Assembly: GCA_002270565.1 (NCBI GenBank)
Contig: NQMI01000002.1
Location: forward strand, 434,001 to 498,000
Length of the DNA stretch: 64,000 nt
Direction of reading: 5' to 3'
DNA from: Stenocarpella maydis
Lineage: Eukaryota; Ascomycota; Sordariomycetes; Diaporthales; Diaporthaceae
Program-made: the position numbers and the translations under genes
The notes under the pieces: model-generated
Seen by the model: the letters and a program-made list of their open reading frames with translations, nothing else
Told to the model about the DNA's origin: nothing
Database searches by the model: none
Shown here: piece by piece, positions 25,190-35,056 of the stretch
Layout: the number at the start of each line of letters is the position of its first letter
Numbering within the stretch: position 1 is the stretch's first letter

Positions 25190-26482
25190 ATGTCTGCAGT
25201 TGCCGGTGCCCGGATTACACCACATGGTCTCGACATCAGTATGGTGGAAACCATGGCCAGCCCCTGGAACCAATGGCCTGCGTCCGGAACGCCTAAGCCA
25301 GGCTTTTGCTCTGACTTTAAACCAACAAGTCCTCCCGAGCGTCAAGTAGCTAGGATAGAGACTTCACCGAGCTTTGGCATCGGCAATCCGCCGCAACATC
25401 CTTCGTCCTCCTTCGCGCCACGCCGGCAGTCATTCCAGAGCAGCCTCGCCAGCACTCCCTCACCCCTGGAGTGGCCTTCGCCGACGCTTTTACCCAGCTA
25501 TAATTTCTCTCGCACACCGGGCAGCGGACCGAGGGGTCACCATCATCATGATAATTATTCCTCCCCCACGCAACATAGGTCCTTGCCCAGAGCATCGAGG
25601 ATCCAAGATGTGCGCCCGGTTCCGGGGACGGCCGGGGACTATGTCCAAACTTGTGTCCCACGGTCAATGGGCCACGACGTGCCGGCCCGCCGAATGGAAA
25701 GCGAGATACCGGACACGAGACCGATCTGGCCAGCGCCAGCTCCTCAGGCCCCGGGTCTGCCAGTCAGCGAGTCGCAGACCCCTCGCCAGCAATCTAAGAG
25801 CGTGACCGTGCGCTCGTTACTGAATGACGACAGAATGTGCTTGGAGCTCAAGTACGATCTATGCCTACGGCAGCAGCCCGCGAACGCGCGTTCATGTGGA
25901 CTAGGCGACAGAGACAGGCGTGTCATCGACCCGCCTCCGATCCTGCAGCTGAAGATTGACGCTCCTTGGCTCTCACGCCAGGAATTAAGCCGCAAACTGA
26001 GGACACCGTCCTACGTTGTCCATTGCTCGATATGGAGCCCAGACGGGAAGGAAGATATGTCAGGGATGCCTGACGATTACACGAGACAGAAGCGACTAAT
26101 GGGTAACCTCGTTGCGTCACCGTTTGTGGGCTTTGACGAGCGCGGCGAGGAAGGTTGTTTTTTCTGCTTCCCGGACATCTCGTGCCGTACCCCCGGGAGA
26201 TACCGGCTCAAGTTCGTACTTGTCGTCCTGGAGTGGCCTCTGCGGCCGAACGCAAAGTCGATGATCAGGGCCGATTTACTCTCCGACGTCTTCCAGACGT
26301 ACAGCGCGAAGGAGTTTCCCGGCATGTCGGAGTCGTCCGCGCTGGCCAAAGCCTTGAAACACCAAGGCTGTAACATTCCCACCAAGAAGGGAAACGATAG
26401 GACCGGCAAGCGGGACGACAGCGAGGACAACTCAGGCGGCGAAGAATCCCCACGCAAGCGAGCAAGGAACGACAGCCTGTGA
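25190..26482 (+). CDS. Velvet-domain developmental regulator, VelC-like
   Basis: Intronless, 430 aa. The first ~200 residues are Pro/Ser-rich and probably disordered. The velvet domain follows from about 210 to 390: LRQQPANAR, DPPPILQLKI, YVVHCSIW, LMGNLVASPFVG, GCFFCFPDISCRTPGRYRLKF, FQTYSAKEFPGMSESSALAKALKHQG. A basic cluster near the end (PRKRARN) suits nuclear import. Velvet proteins are fungal DNA-binding regulators that pair with one another to steer sexual/asexual development and secondary metabolism. The long N-terminal tail and the FPGM...S.AL.KAL..QG block fit VelC best; VosA is the main alternative, while VelB and VeA fit less well. Start choice is uncertain: ATGs at 25190, 25241 and 25253 are all in frame and upstream of any conserved sequence. 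Confidence 0.85.
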   Translation: MSAVAGARITPHGLDISMVETMASPWNQWPASGTPKPGFCSDFKPTSPPERQVARIETSPSFGIGNPPQHPSSSFAPRRQSFQSSLASTPSPLEWPSPTLLPSYNFSRTPGSGPRGHHHHDNYSSPTQHRSLPRASRIQDVRPVPGTAGDYVQTCVPRSMGHDVPARRMESEIPDTRPIWPAPAPQAPGLPVSESQTPRQQSKSVTVRSLLNDDRMCLELKYDLCLRQQPANARSCGLGDRDRRVIDPPPILQLKIDAPWLSRQELSRKLRTPSYVVHCSIWSPDGKEDMSGMPDDYTRQKRLMGNLVASPFVGFDERGEEGCFFCFPDISCRTPGRYRLKFVLVVLEWPLRPNAKSMIRADLLSDVFQTYSAKEFPGMSESSALAKALKHQGCNIPTKKGNDRTGKRDDSEDNSGGEESPRKRARNDSL

Positions 26483-29041
26483 GAACGCCCCGCTCACTCG
26501 TCGCCCAGCTTAAATATGGGCTAGGCCTAGGCTCGTCCGCCATCAGAACTTGAAGGCATTCTTTATCCGAGACATAATACTGAATTTCTTTTGTCTTCAA
26601 TTTGGACCGAGGCTCTTCCTTTCAAGACCGACTGAAGAACGCCAGGGCTATACTCCCCTCATAATGGTTAGCAGTGTAGAAGATGACGATTGGGTGCGGT
26701 TGCCTACGCAAACAAGGACAAAAATGGATATAAACGGTCTAGTGGCGTTTGCTGCATTCTGAGTGCGGTGTGACGGCAAACAGATGGTGGGAAGAGGACA
26801 ATCTCGGTCCTATCGCGACACTTGTCGGGCAGGCTTATCTGTTACGGCGTTAGGACTGGACTGGGGTTGGGCAAAAGTCTAGATGCTCGCATGTATGCCA
26901 CGGGCGCCAATAATAGATTCGCCTCCAGAAGAAAACACGCGGGATTTGCTCGATGATAGATAGGGCAACTTCTGGGACGATTCTACGACTGCAGGTTGCT
27001 CCATTGGGAGGTCAGCGTGCCGATTAAAGTTCACCTAGCCTGGGGCCGGGAGGCTCTTCCAGGCCGACGACGCTTCCGGAAGCAGCAGCGGCAGAAACCC
27101 CCGACCACATTCGAGGTCGAGATTTGGACGTCGTTAGACGGCTTCTTTCGGATGTGATGGCAAGTGTCGCCGAAGATGGCATTCCTTGTGGCCCGACCAT
27201 CACAAACGCCATAAAAGCTTGAAAGGCTGGCCATGACCATATACAAAGCAGGTCTGTGCAGCTAGTTGGTGATAGCTGGGAACCCCCTGTAGGTGTGTTA
27301 TTAATGCTGGGTGAGGGTGGTGCTCGCTGAGAGGTCCAGACGAAGACGGACCACCGCAGGGTGGTCTCAGAAAGAGAGGTCACATTGGGAGGGGCGATCA
27401 GACGAAAAACCGTTCTTGCTGGCCAGCACCAGCTCGGCACGAGGGAAAACATGGCGCCCAGATCTCCCGCGAATATCAACGCGTATTCCCAGCTCCTCGT
27501 CCCCAATGCCGTGTTTGTTTCTTGTCGGGACCTTGCTCTGGGCGTAGGGGTGTGCCCCAAGGCCAACACTTATTACCTACTTAGGTAGGCAGGTCGTGTA
27601 CTATGTATTAGTGTTAGTGTGAAACGGGCCGCCACCGTGCCGGATGGCAGGTCCTCAGGGTCCCCAGCCCCTCCCATCCATCACAGGAAATAAGATCTCC
27701 GGCAAATCTGACTTTTTCCCTTGTCACCCTACCCGCGCCCTTGGTTGGTGCGACAATCCAGGTTGTTATTGGTCGTCGTGTTCAAAGCCGACTTCTGCGC
27801 CTGCACGACAGCGCCGGACCGGGCTCCCGCTGGGAGGGGCTGCAGGGGACCCTGCTGAGTTTAAACAATCCCACACGGCATGGATGGGATGGGACGACAC
27901 TTTGTGAGGCGTATGTTTTACTCCCGCCTCGGTGGACGAGGAGGCAGCGGAGGGGCGACACGGGCATTGTCCAGCACGTCTTGTCCTATCTGTCCTTATC
28001 TTTCCCTCACTCCTTGGTCCGGATCAGACGGGTGGACATTTAAGAGTGAGGCGAACCGCAGGTAGGCCAAGAGGCCTAGACCCGAAGGACGGCACGACTG
28101 TTCGAGAATGAGGCCACTCCTATACGCGGGGAGGAAAGTCGTTGTGCTTTTCCGGACCTGTCGACCCGTACCACCGGAGCTCGAACTATGGTACATGCGA
28201 GCAGCGTACGCGCCGGCCGTTCGCCCCATCATCATAGATCACGGACCGTGTTTGGCTTGGCAGAAACCGGCACCGTGCTCATCCTGTTCCCCTCAATGAT
28301 ACTTTTTTTCCCCCCTGCGCCTCGCTTGTTGTTGCCATCACGGGTCACTCTACCCCCGGGGAGCTGGGTCTGAATGGGTCGTCCCCGGGGGTCGCGCTGC
28401 CCCGTCCTATAGCCGAGCGATCCCCGGGAGAATCGGCCTCAGATCGGATGGTACGCGTCTCGGTACCACCGTCGCTGCCTTGTCCGATACCTGGGCCGTC
28501 GATGCTAAGGCCAGCAGGCTTGAGGAACCCTCTGCCTGGGAGAGTGGAAGTGTTTGCTATGGCGACTTTAATGCCGGATCACGATGAAACCAAAGACACG
28601 TGGATAAGTTAAGCATAACTGTTATATGAGTCTCACTGGGTTCGTTATTGGTGGGGTTTCTTGTTGGGCCTGGGTATTGGGCATTGAGAGTGCGTGTCTG
28701 TCTGCATCATGCCTGGTGAGTTACCCGTTTGTGCTGTTGCTAAAGTCCGTTTCAAATGCAAAATCACCTTCACCATCGTGTCGGCACTTGTAAACATATA
28801 GGTCCTAGAAACCTATATGTAAATAGTTGACCTATATGCCGTTCCAATGGAACGACGGTTTCCATAACATGACTTCCATTATCGTATGATAATCTAGATG
28901 GCGATGTGTGCTACTGAATCTTATCAACTTTGGTCTATTCACTCGTGAGTAGGTGCGACGGACCTCTGAATCGTTGTGCAGGGCGCATGGGGTAAACATG
29001 CAGCCCTCCAGAAACTCGTAATAGGCGTCCCTTGGAAGCTC
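26483..29041. other. Intergenic, 2.6 kb
   Basis: No supported gene; a 181-codon frame at 27024-27569 (minus) lacks coding bias. It holds a conspicuous hairpin at 28794-28820 with a further copy of the arm at 28830-28839. Confidence 0.6.
28794..28820. repeat. Perfect 10-bp stem inverted repeat
   Basis: ACATATAGGT (28794-28803) pairs with ACCTATATGT (28811-28820) around a 7-nt loop. ACCTATATG recurs just downstream, and a second small inverted repeat (CGTTCC...GGAACG) follows. Confidence 0.7.
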
Positions 29042-30402
29042 CTATTCCTCGTCCTGGACCGACTTCAGATCCTCCCCATCAGCAAGGCGGAACCACTCCT
29101 GGCTCATCATCTCCCGGTCCGCTCTGTGCTTATCTGACAGCCCCTCCCTGCCCGCCGCGATCTTCTCGAGCTCCCCCAGCTCCCGGCATGCCTCCTGCAC
29201 GCCCGACATGGCTGCCTTGAGCAGGTACGTCCTCCGCTCGGGCGAGTCTCGTGGGCCGCGCATGAGGTGCGCCAGGTTCCAGAAGCCCTGAGGGTTGTCC
29301 AGCTCGAGCGCCGCCACACGGTACATCTCCCTCGCATCCTCTGTGGCCCCCCTCTTTTGAAGGATATTGGCCTTGCCCAGCGCCCAGCTGACCTCCCATT
29401 CCCACCTTGGTTCTCTCGGCCCCGGAAGGCTCACGTATTCCGGGTCGGCTGCCTCCTTGATGCTAGACCTGAGGCTGCTGCTGCTGGTGGTGGTTGCTGG
29501 TGACGGCTCTGCGCTAGGTTTGGCTCTCGCCTCCCAGGCTTTCTCTGCCTTCCCGAAAGACTCCAAAGCCAGCCTGTCATGGTTCCGAGTCCCTTGCTTC
29601 GCGAGGATGATACCATCGAGGGTAAGCGCATCGGGGTCTGCCACCCTCTTGAGCAGTCCCCGGAAGCGAGCATCCGCGTCGGCGTACATTTTAGACGTGG
29701 CTGCCTTCTTCAACATGGCGTCCGGCATGCTGGCGAAGATGCGCACAAGCGTCAGCGTTGAAGGGCCGTATCCCAGCTCCGACGCAGACCGCAGCATATG
29801 CGTGCCGAGCCTCCACCGCGCGGGAGTGTTTTCGGCGATGAGGAGGATTCCTACCCAGTGGAGGAGAGAGACGGGCAGATCAAAGTCTAGAGTCTGTCAG
29901 CTAGGGTGGACAAGTTAGAGAAGCAATCTTTGGCTAGAAATCCTCGTTAAAGATCGCCATGTATTTGAGAATACGCCTTCGTATGGGAAAATAGATGCGA
30001 CCTACCTTTCTCAAGTCTGGATCGCCATGAGCTCTCATGCTGAGTGGCGGCAGACACGTACCGCTGAGCTGCTTCCATACATCGTAGGGGGGTGAGATGT
30101 TTAGCACCCAGGCCTTCGATGCCCCTTGCCCAGTCCTTCATAGATGGCACGTCTGATGGGGCGAAGATCCATCGTGGGGCCTCATCACCCTTCGCGGATA
30201 ACCTTGATCCCACCGACGGAGAAGCGGACGGGCGGGCTGGACGGACTTTTTGGGCAAAAGGCTGGTTTCTTGGCTTGTCCACAGGCCGGCAGGACAGTGG
30301 GGGTGTTTGTGGGGAAGCTTGATGATATGAAAATATACAGCGAGAGGCGAATGAGGGTAATAACCTCCTGGCCGATTGGCCGGGAGTGATGACTGAGCTC
30401 AT
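29042..30402 (-). CDS. Putative mitochondrial protein with Sel1/TPR-like helical repeats
   Basis: Exon 1 is 30402-30006, the intron 30005-29887 (GTAGGT...CTCTAG) and exon 2 29886-29042, giving 413 aa. The joint restores an Asp and runs into DFDLPVSLLHWVG. The first ~28 residues (MSSVITPGQSARRLLPSFASRC) are rich in Arg and Ser with no acids, like a mitochondrial presequence. The conserved-looking start of the body is RWIFAPSDVPSMKDWARGIE. The C-terminal half has short helical repeats resembling Sel1/TPR units (ALGKANILQKRG...AREMYRVAALELDNPQGFWNLAHLM). I do not recognise the family and assign no function. It is divergent from the Utp16-like gene across a 467-bp shared promoter. Confidence 0.75.
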
Positions 30403-30869
30403 GGGGTCATGAGCCGGGATGCGAGAGACGAGGTATTGGGGGTCAATTTTCTCTTGATTACGTAGGGCTCCCAGAGAGAATGGGTAGAGCCAGTGTGAGC
30501 CTGAGCTCTCCGCCGGACCGATTACTTTGAAAGATGCAGGTGGTCATCTCACTGAGGCTTGTGTATATGGGGTGGATGGACCTGTCGTCAGTGGTGCTAA
30601 CGATGCACCAGTACAGTGGGTCCTCGGGACACAGCATCACAACAGGCCAATCAAACGCCAGCGCGGGTGTCTGGCCCTTTATCGATAAGGACCCTGGCAA
30701 AAAAGTTGGATGGGATCCTCATCTCATGACACCAGTTTCAAAACACACTTCACAAGACAAACATCCTGACCGACCCAGGGAGGAATCGCCGCGTCCGGCA
30801 TCAGACTATACGAGACATAAAATACTCTGGACATTTTGAATCACCAAGATCTCTAACCCAAGGGACAAG
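30403..30869. promoter_or_regulatory. Shared 467-bp divergent promoter
   Basis: Lies between two outward-facing start codons (mitochondrial protein, minus; Utp16-like, plus). It must contain both promoters and leaders. No specific binding site is claimed. Confidence 0.6.
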
Positions 30870-32109
30870 ATGCCCCCAAAGAAGTCAACAGCAAAGTCTC
30901 CAAAACCCAAAAGCACACCAGTGCGTCGGGCGAAGCCAGAGGTCGTGGAGTTATCATCAGGCGCGAGCTCAAATCACGACGGTGTGCCGGTCCTGGGTGC
31001 GGAAGGGGCACATGATGATGTAGGGTCAGGCGATGACTCCGGACCAGAGCCAGAGGCGGCAACGCCAGCAAGGAAGGGCGGCAAGCGGAAGGCAGCTGAG
31101 GACGAGGACGACAGCACAGGCGCAAAGAAGCCCAAGATCTCCTCCATCAAGGTCTCCGAATCCGGGATGGAGTCGGGCGGGAGGAAGAAACATACGCGCA
31201 GGAACGTCAAAGTCGAGATTCCCGTGTCGACGACGCCGGTGACGAAGCCAGCCGGGAAGCACATCGTTTTCAACGACGACGACGGGCCCGCCGAGTTCTT
31301 CACGCCGCAGGAAGCCCCGGCCCAGGATCTCCTGGATGCGCAGCCCTCTGGGGCTGGCAGGGGAGGTGGGGCCGAGGAGGCCGAGGAGGCCGACGGGAGT
31401 GACAGTGACGACGACGCCCCCGAGGCGGTCTCATCGCACGCAGCGGCGGCACAGGCTGCAAAAGCCGCCCAGGCAGCCACAAAAGCCGCAGAGACGTAAG
31501 TCAAATCACGAGACGACGGAGAACACGGTCGGGGCAAAGACATCTTGCTGACGCACAGAAACCAGACAACTAGAGCTCCAGAGGCGCAAGCGGCAGGAGC
31601 GCGACGCCCGGCTCAAGCAGCAGGCCGAGACGCGCAAGAAGAACCAGGCCAAGTCCGAAAAGAAGGCCGCCGCGGCGGCTGCTGCAAATGCCTCCCCAGA
31701 GCCAGCACGGCCCGCACCGGGCCGGCGCGATCACCTCCCCAGCGTGAGCGCGGTGCCGACGCGCAAGCGTTTGGATAGGCGGGCACTGCCGGACGTGCTG
31801 CCGGACGACCTCCTGCAGTCGGACGACGACGACGACGAACATACGGACCAGGAGGACGACGACGGCACCTCCCGCAGGCCAAAGAAGCCCAGGCCCGACA
31901 CGGTCGCGAGGCAGTTGGCCAAGGCCGAGTCGCGGCGGCCGAAGGACCAGCGCGTCGGGTCGACCGTGTACCGCGTGACCGGGCCGCGGGATAGCAACCC
32001 GACCCTCGCGCCCAAGATGAACAAGAACTCGCGGAACATAAAGGAGCAGCTGTTGCGGAGGAACCGGCCGGCGGCGAGGAGTGGCGGGTTCTTGAAGAAG
32101 CGGAAGTAG
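30870..32109 (+). CDS. Utp16-like U3 snoRNA-associated ribosome biogenesis protein
   Basis: Exon 1 is 30870-31495, the intron 31496-31565 (GTAAGT...ACCAG) and exon 2 31566-32109, giving 389 aa. An earlier CAG acceptor at 31556-31558 would break the frame, so the AG at 31564-31565 is used. The protein opens MPPKKSTAKSPKPKS and is Lys-rich and acidic by turns, as nucleolar proteins often are. Exon 2 starts with a basic helix (LELQRRKRQERDARLKQQ), then LPDVLPDDLLQSDDDDD, and closes with VGSTVYRV, LAPKMNKNSRNIKEQLLRR and GGFLKKRK. This C-terminal order is that of the Utp16/Bud21 U3_snoRNA_assoc family of the small-subunit processome, which acts on early 18S rRNA cleavages in the nucleolus. The assignment rests on motif memory. 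Confidence 0.75.
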
Positions 32110-32824
32110 GCCTGGCGCCCGGGCATATTTGATTAACTCCTGGACCGGGGCTCAGTCGCCTCCAGAAAATCGAAGTCGATGAGTCAATCCATCTATCCCA
32201 TGGTCGAATCGTCCAGCGCTATGTCTGGGCACTCAACGGTGTAGCAAAACAAATCACCTGCTGTTGGAGCGGGTCAGCAGGCATCAAAAGATACAGGGGC
32301 CGGCTGCATTCATCAGAGTGGGTTCTGGTACCATTGGACAAGGTGACACGACTTGCTGAAAAGCATGGGGACGGTCCGTGCAGGATGAGAACTCAGATAA
32401 TCACGTAACTACTGGCCAAACAAACTCATATGTTCAAGGCCAACTCACGTGCCCGTGGTGTACCTAGGTGCGTACCAGCGCATCCCCCACTTGCTGCTGG
32501 AGGCGTGGAGGTGCAAACATCTGATTTCTTGTTTCGGGCGACGGTGGCTTATGGGCGTGTGACTCAAAAACCCAATGGCCATCGTGAGGCTAAAGACATG
32601 TGAGTGCTGCGGGCTCGTGTCGGGCATAGGCATATACCACAGTAGTGTAAAGATACACAGTAAGTGTACACTGTGTTGCATTTAGCCCCCTGTACCCTGC
32701 AGCGACGGGAGCGACCCGCGGTTGCCCTTCAGAAGACGGCCGCGTCTGTGCGACTCGACTCGGAACAAAACGCGACAGCCAGGTCAGGGGGCGTCACCCA
32801 GGGTCATTTACATCTGAAGGAGAC
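32110..32824. other. Intergenic, 715 bp
   Basis: 3' side of the Utp16-like gene and promoter of the next gene. Carries one ACCTAGGT palindrome (32462-32469). Nothing else recognised. Confidence 0.6.
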
Positions 32825-34552
32825 ATGTCGGCCTCCTCGTCTGCTCCCGCACTCAACCGGTCGCGGTCACTGCGACAGCCGGCAGCAGGCCTCAGCAAGG
32901 TACTCCGGAATGACGATAGCAACGACAACGCCGCCAATGTCGCCGCCAGCAAAGGCGCTCCCGCCGTGGCTCCCACCTCCTCGGCCGGCGCAGCGAGGAA
33001 CACGTCCCCGAGCAGGCTCCCGAAGCCCCCCGGTGGTCCCCCAATAGGCACCCGAACACGCGCTGGCACTGCTGGCAAAGCGAGCGGCATACCCTCGGCT
33101 GCTGCTGCTGCTGCTGCTGGGACCAAGAGCAGGCCGGCTTCAGGCATATTTGGCCGGTCCGACAGCATCCTCGCCAGGAGGCCAACAGCACAGGCTGGCC
33201 AGGCAGAGCCCCAAAAGAGTGCCAGGCCGCCTCCCATAGCAGCCAGCAGCCTCGCCCGTCCGTCGGCTAAATCGGCATCTACCTCATCCAAGCCTACGCC
33301 AGCTTCCTCGCAGGCGTCGCCCACAACCCCGTCGCGGCCCTCTCCCTCAAGGGCAACACCACCGGCGACAGCATCGTCGCCCTCTCCAGTAAGAACGTCA
33401 TCGACACGCACAACCACACACGCGCGCGCAAAGTCATCTGCAACCGCCCTAAGCTCCGCGGCCGTCCTACGACCACCACGGCCCCCATCAGCCGGCTCGG
33501 CAGCTTCGACTTCCACGACTGCCCCAGCAGAATCTGCCGCGAGCAAGAGGCCCATAACCAGGTCAAACACCACGGCAGCACGCTCAGGACATCTCCACCA
33601 GGCACCTGGGCCAACGGCCAACGCGTCAGCCCTGGGAAGGGCTGCGTCGACAAATGCGGCCAGGTCCGTCAAGTCCGCCGCGCCGCCCGACGCGCCGCGC
33701 CTCAAGCCCGCCTTCACCACCCTGCAGCAGCACTACAGCCCCGCCCGCAACCTCGCGCCGAAACCCCTGACCTCCTCCTACCTCGCGCCGCCCTCGCCGT
33801 CGAAACTCCCTGCCAACATCGCCATCTCCTCCGAGACAGCCAGGCTACAGACAGAGCTTCTGCAGCTGCACCTGCTCCACCGTGATGCGGATTCCGTGGC
33901 TGCCTCGTGGCATGCGAGCGCGAAGCAGAGGCTGGGGCAGAGGTTCGCCGAGCTGGCTCGGAGAGGCGAGGAGGTCAGCAAGGAGGAGGCCGAGCTTGAG
34001 GAGGCCAGGAACCTGGCCGCCCTGGTGGCCTGGGGCGGAAGCAAGGGCCTGGACGGGAAGATTCAGGTGCTAGACAGTGTCCTCTCAGGGGTCTGGAGTC
34101 TGGGCGAGCCGAGCGGGCGGTATACGCGCGTCGTGAGGAAGTTCGAGAAGTGGGCCGACCAGACGAGGCGAGCGGTGGAGGCGCGACGCCTCTCTGGTGG
34201 GCTGGGCGCCCTGATGGATGAGGACGAGGTCGGCTTCGTGACCGAGCTGGATCCGGCCTGGAAGGACGAGGTATCGTCGATGGCGAGGAGGCTGGACTCG
34301 TGGCGTAGGCAGCTGGGACAGCTCGAGAGCGGCGTGTCTGATGACGGTCAGGGTGAGGGTCCGAAGTCCAGCCTCTCGCGACTCTTATCTGGATGCCGGA
34401 GCCAGGTGCATGGCATGCTTGCTGAGCTGGACCTGATGGAGCAGATCGAGCGGGACGCACTCACGCAGGAGACTGCTTGGATAAGAAGAATGAACCGCGA
34501 TGATGACGAGAGTGATACCCCGAGGGCTGGGGCCATCTGGCGGGCGTTTTGA
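32825..34552 (+). CDS. Unknown protein: basic Ser/Pro/Ala-rich N-terminus, coiled-coil C-terminus
   Basis: Intronless, 575 aa, ATG at 32825. Residues ~1-310 are low-complexity (Ser, Ala, Pro, Thr, Arg, almost no acids) and probably disordered. From about 335 the sequence becomes helical with heptad spacing (TARLQTELLQLHLLHRD..., AELARRGEEVSKEEAELEEA), then a well-ordered part with GRYTRVVRKFEKWADQTRR and LDPAWKDEVSSMARRLDSW, ending IRRMNRDD...AIWRAF. A basic disordered tail plus a coiled coil is the layout of microtubule-associated HAUS8/augmin-type subunits, but I cannot show homology and leave the function open. It converges on the GTPase gene downstream. Confidence 0.75.
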   Translation: MSASSSAPALNRSRSLRQPAAGLSKVLRNDDSNDNAANVAASKGAPAVAPTSSAGAARNTSPSRLPKPPGGPPIGTRTRAGTAGKASGIPSAAAAAAAGTKSRPASGIFGRSDSILARRPTAQAGQAEPQKSARPPPIAASSLARPSAKSASTSSKPTPASSQASPTTPSRPSPSRATPPATASSPSPVRTSSTRTTTHARAKSSATALSSAAVLRPPRPPSAGSAASTSTTAPAESAASKRPITRSNTTAARSGHLHQAPGPTANASALGRAASTNAARSVKSAAPPDAPRLKPAFTTLQQHYSPARNLAPKPLTSSYLAPPSPSKLPANIAISSETARLQTELLQLHLLHRDADSVAASWHASAKQRLGQRFAELARRGEEVSKEEAELEEARNLAALVAWGGSKGLDGKIQVLDSVLSGVWSLGEPSGRYTRVVRKFEKWADQTRRAVEARRLSGGLGALMDEDEVGFVTELDPAWKDEVSSMARRLDSWRRQLGQLESGVSDDGQGEGPKSSLSRLLSGCRSQVHGMLAELDLMEQIERDALTQETAWIRRMNRDDDESDTPRAGAIWRAF

Positions 34553-35056
34553 GGAGATGATAGCATGGCATTGGTCACAGCATGGCGTTTAAGGCACTCA
34601 AATGGAGGCAGGAGCAGCTCACAGAGGACTTTCGTGATCCAGATTTTGTCTTTGGTATGGACACGAATGAGAGCATCATCCAATAGCATGGACATCATAA
34701 GTCAGGGCAACCGTAATTTTCACTATCAACACGAGGGCCTTTGCAAAAAATTCATCGATTGTCAGCTGTGCTGGATCTATCTCGAAGATCATGCCTATGT
34801 CAAGTCACCATGAGGCTCCGAAAATGGTTTTGAAAATGGGACTCAGCCATGGGTATCCGAAGACGCCATGCTCCAGTTCCCATCAAACCCGTAATCAAAC
34901 GCGAGGCATCCGTCATCCCATAAAATGAGCCATTCTCGTCGAAACAATCCAACCCCCCCCCCCCCCCAAAAAAAAAAGAAAGAAAAAACAATTGGAGCAG
35001 AGTGCGGTCCGAACGAAAAGGGCGAGGCGCGTAGCCGAACCCTACCGTGCCAGCGA
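34553..35056. other. Intergenic between convergent genes, with C15-A10 homopolymer
   Basis: 15 C (34953-34967) run directly into 10 A (34968-34977). The rest is presumably the two 3' UTRs. Confidence 0.7.

Noticed and set aside
27024..27569. 181-codon minus-strand open frame
   Set aside because: No coding bias or domain; Trp/Ser/Pro-rich chance frame.
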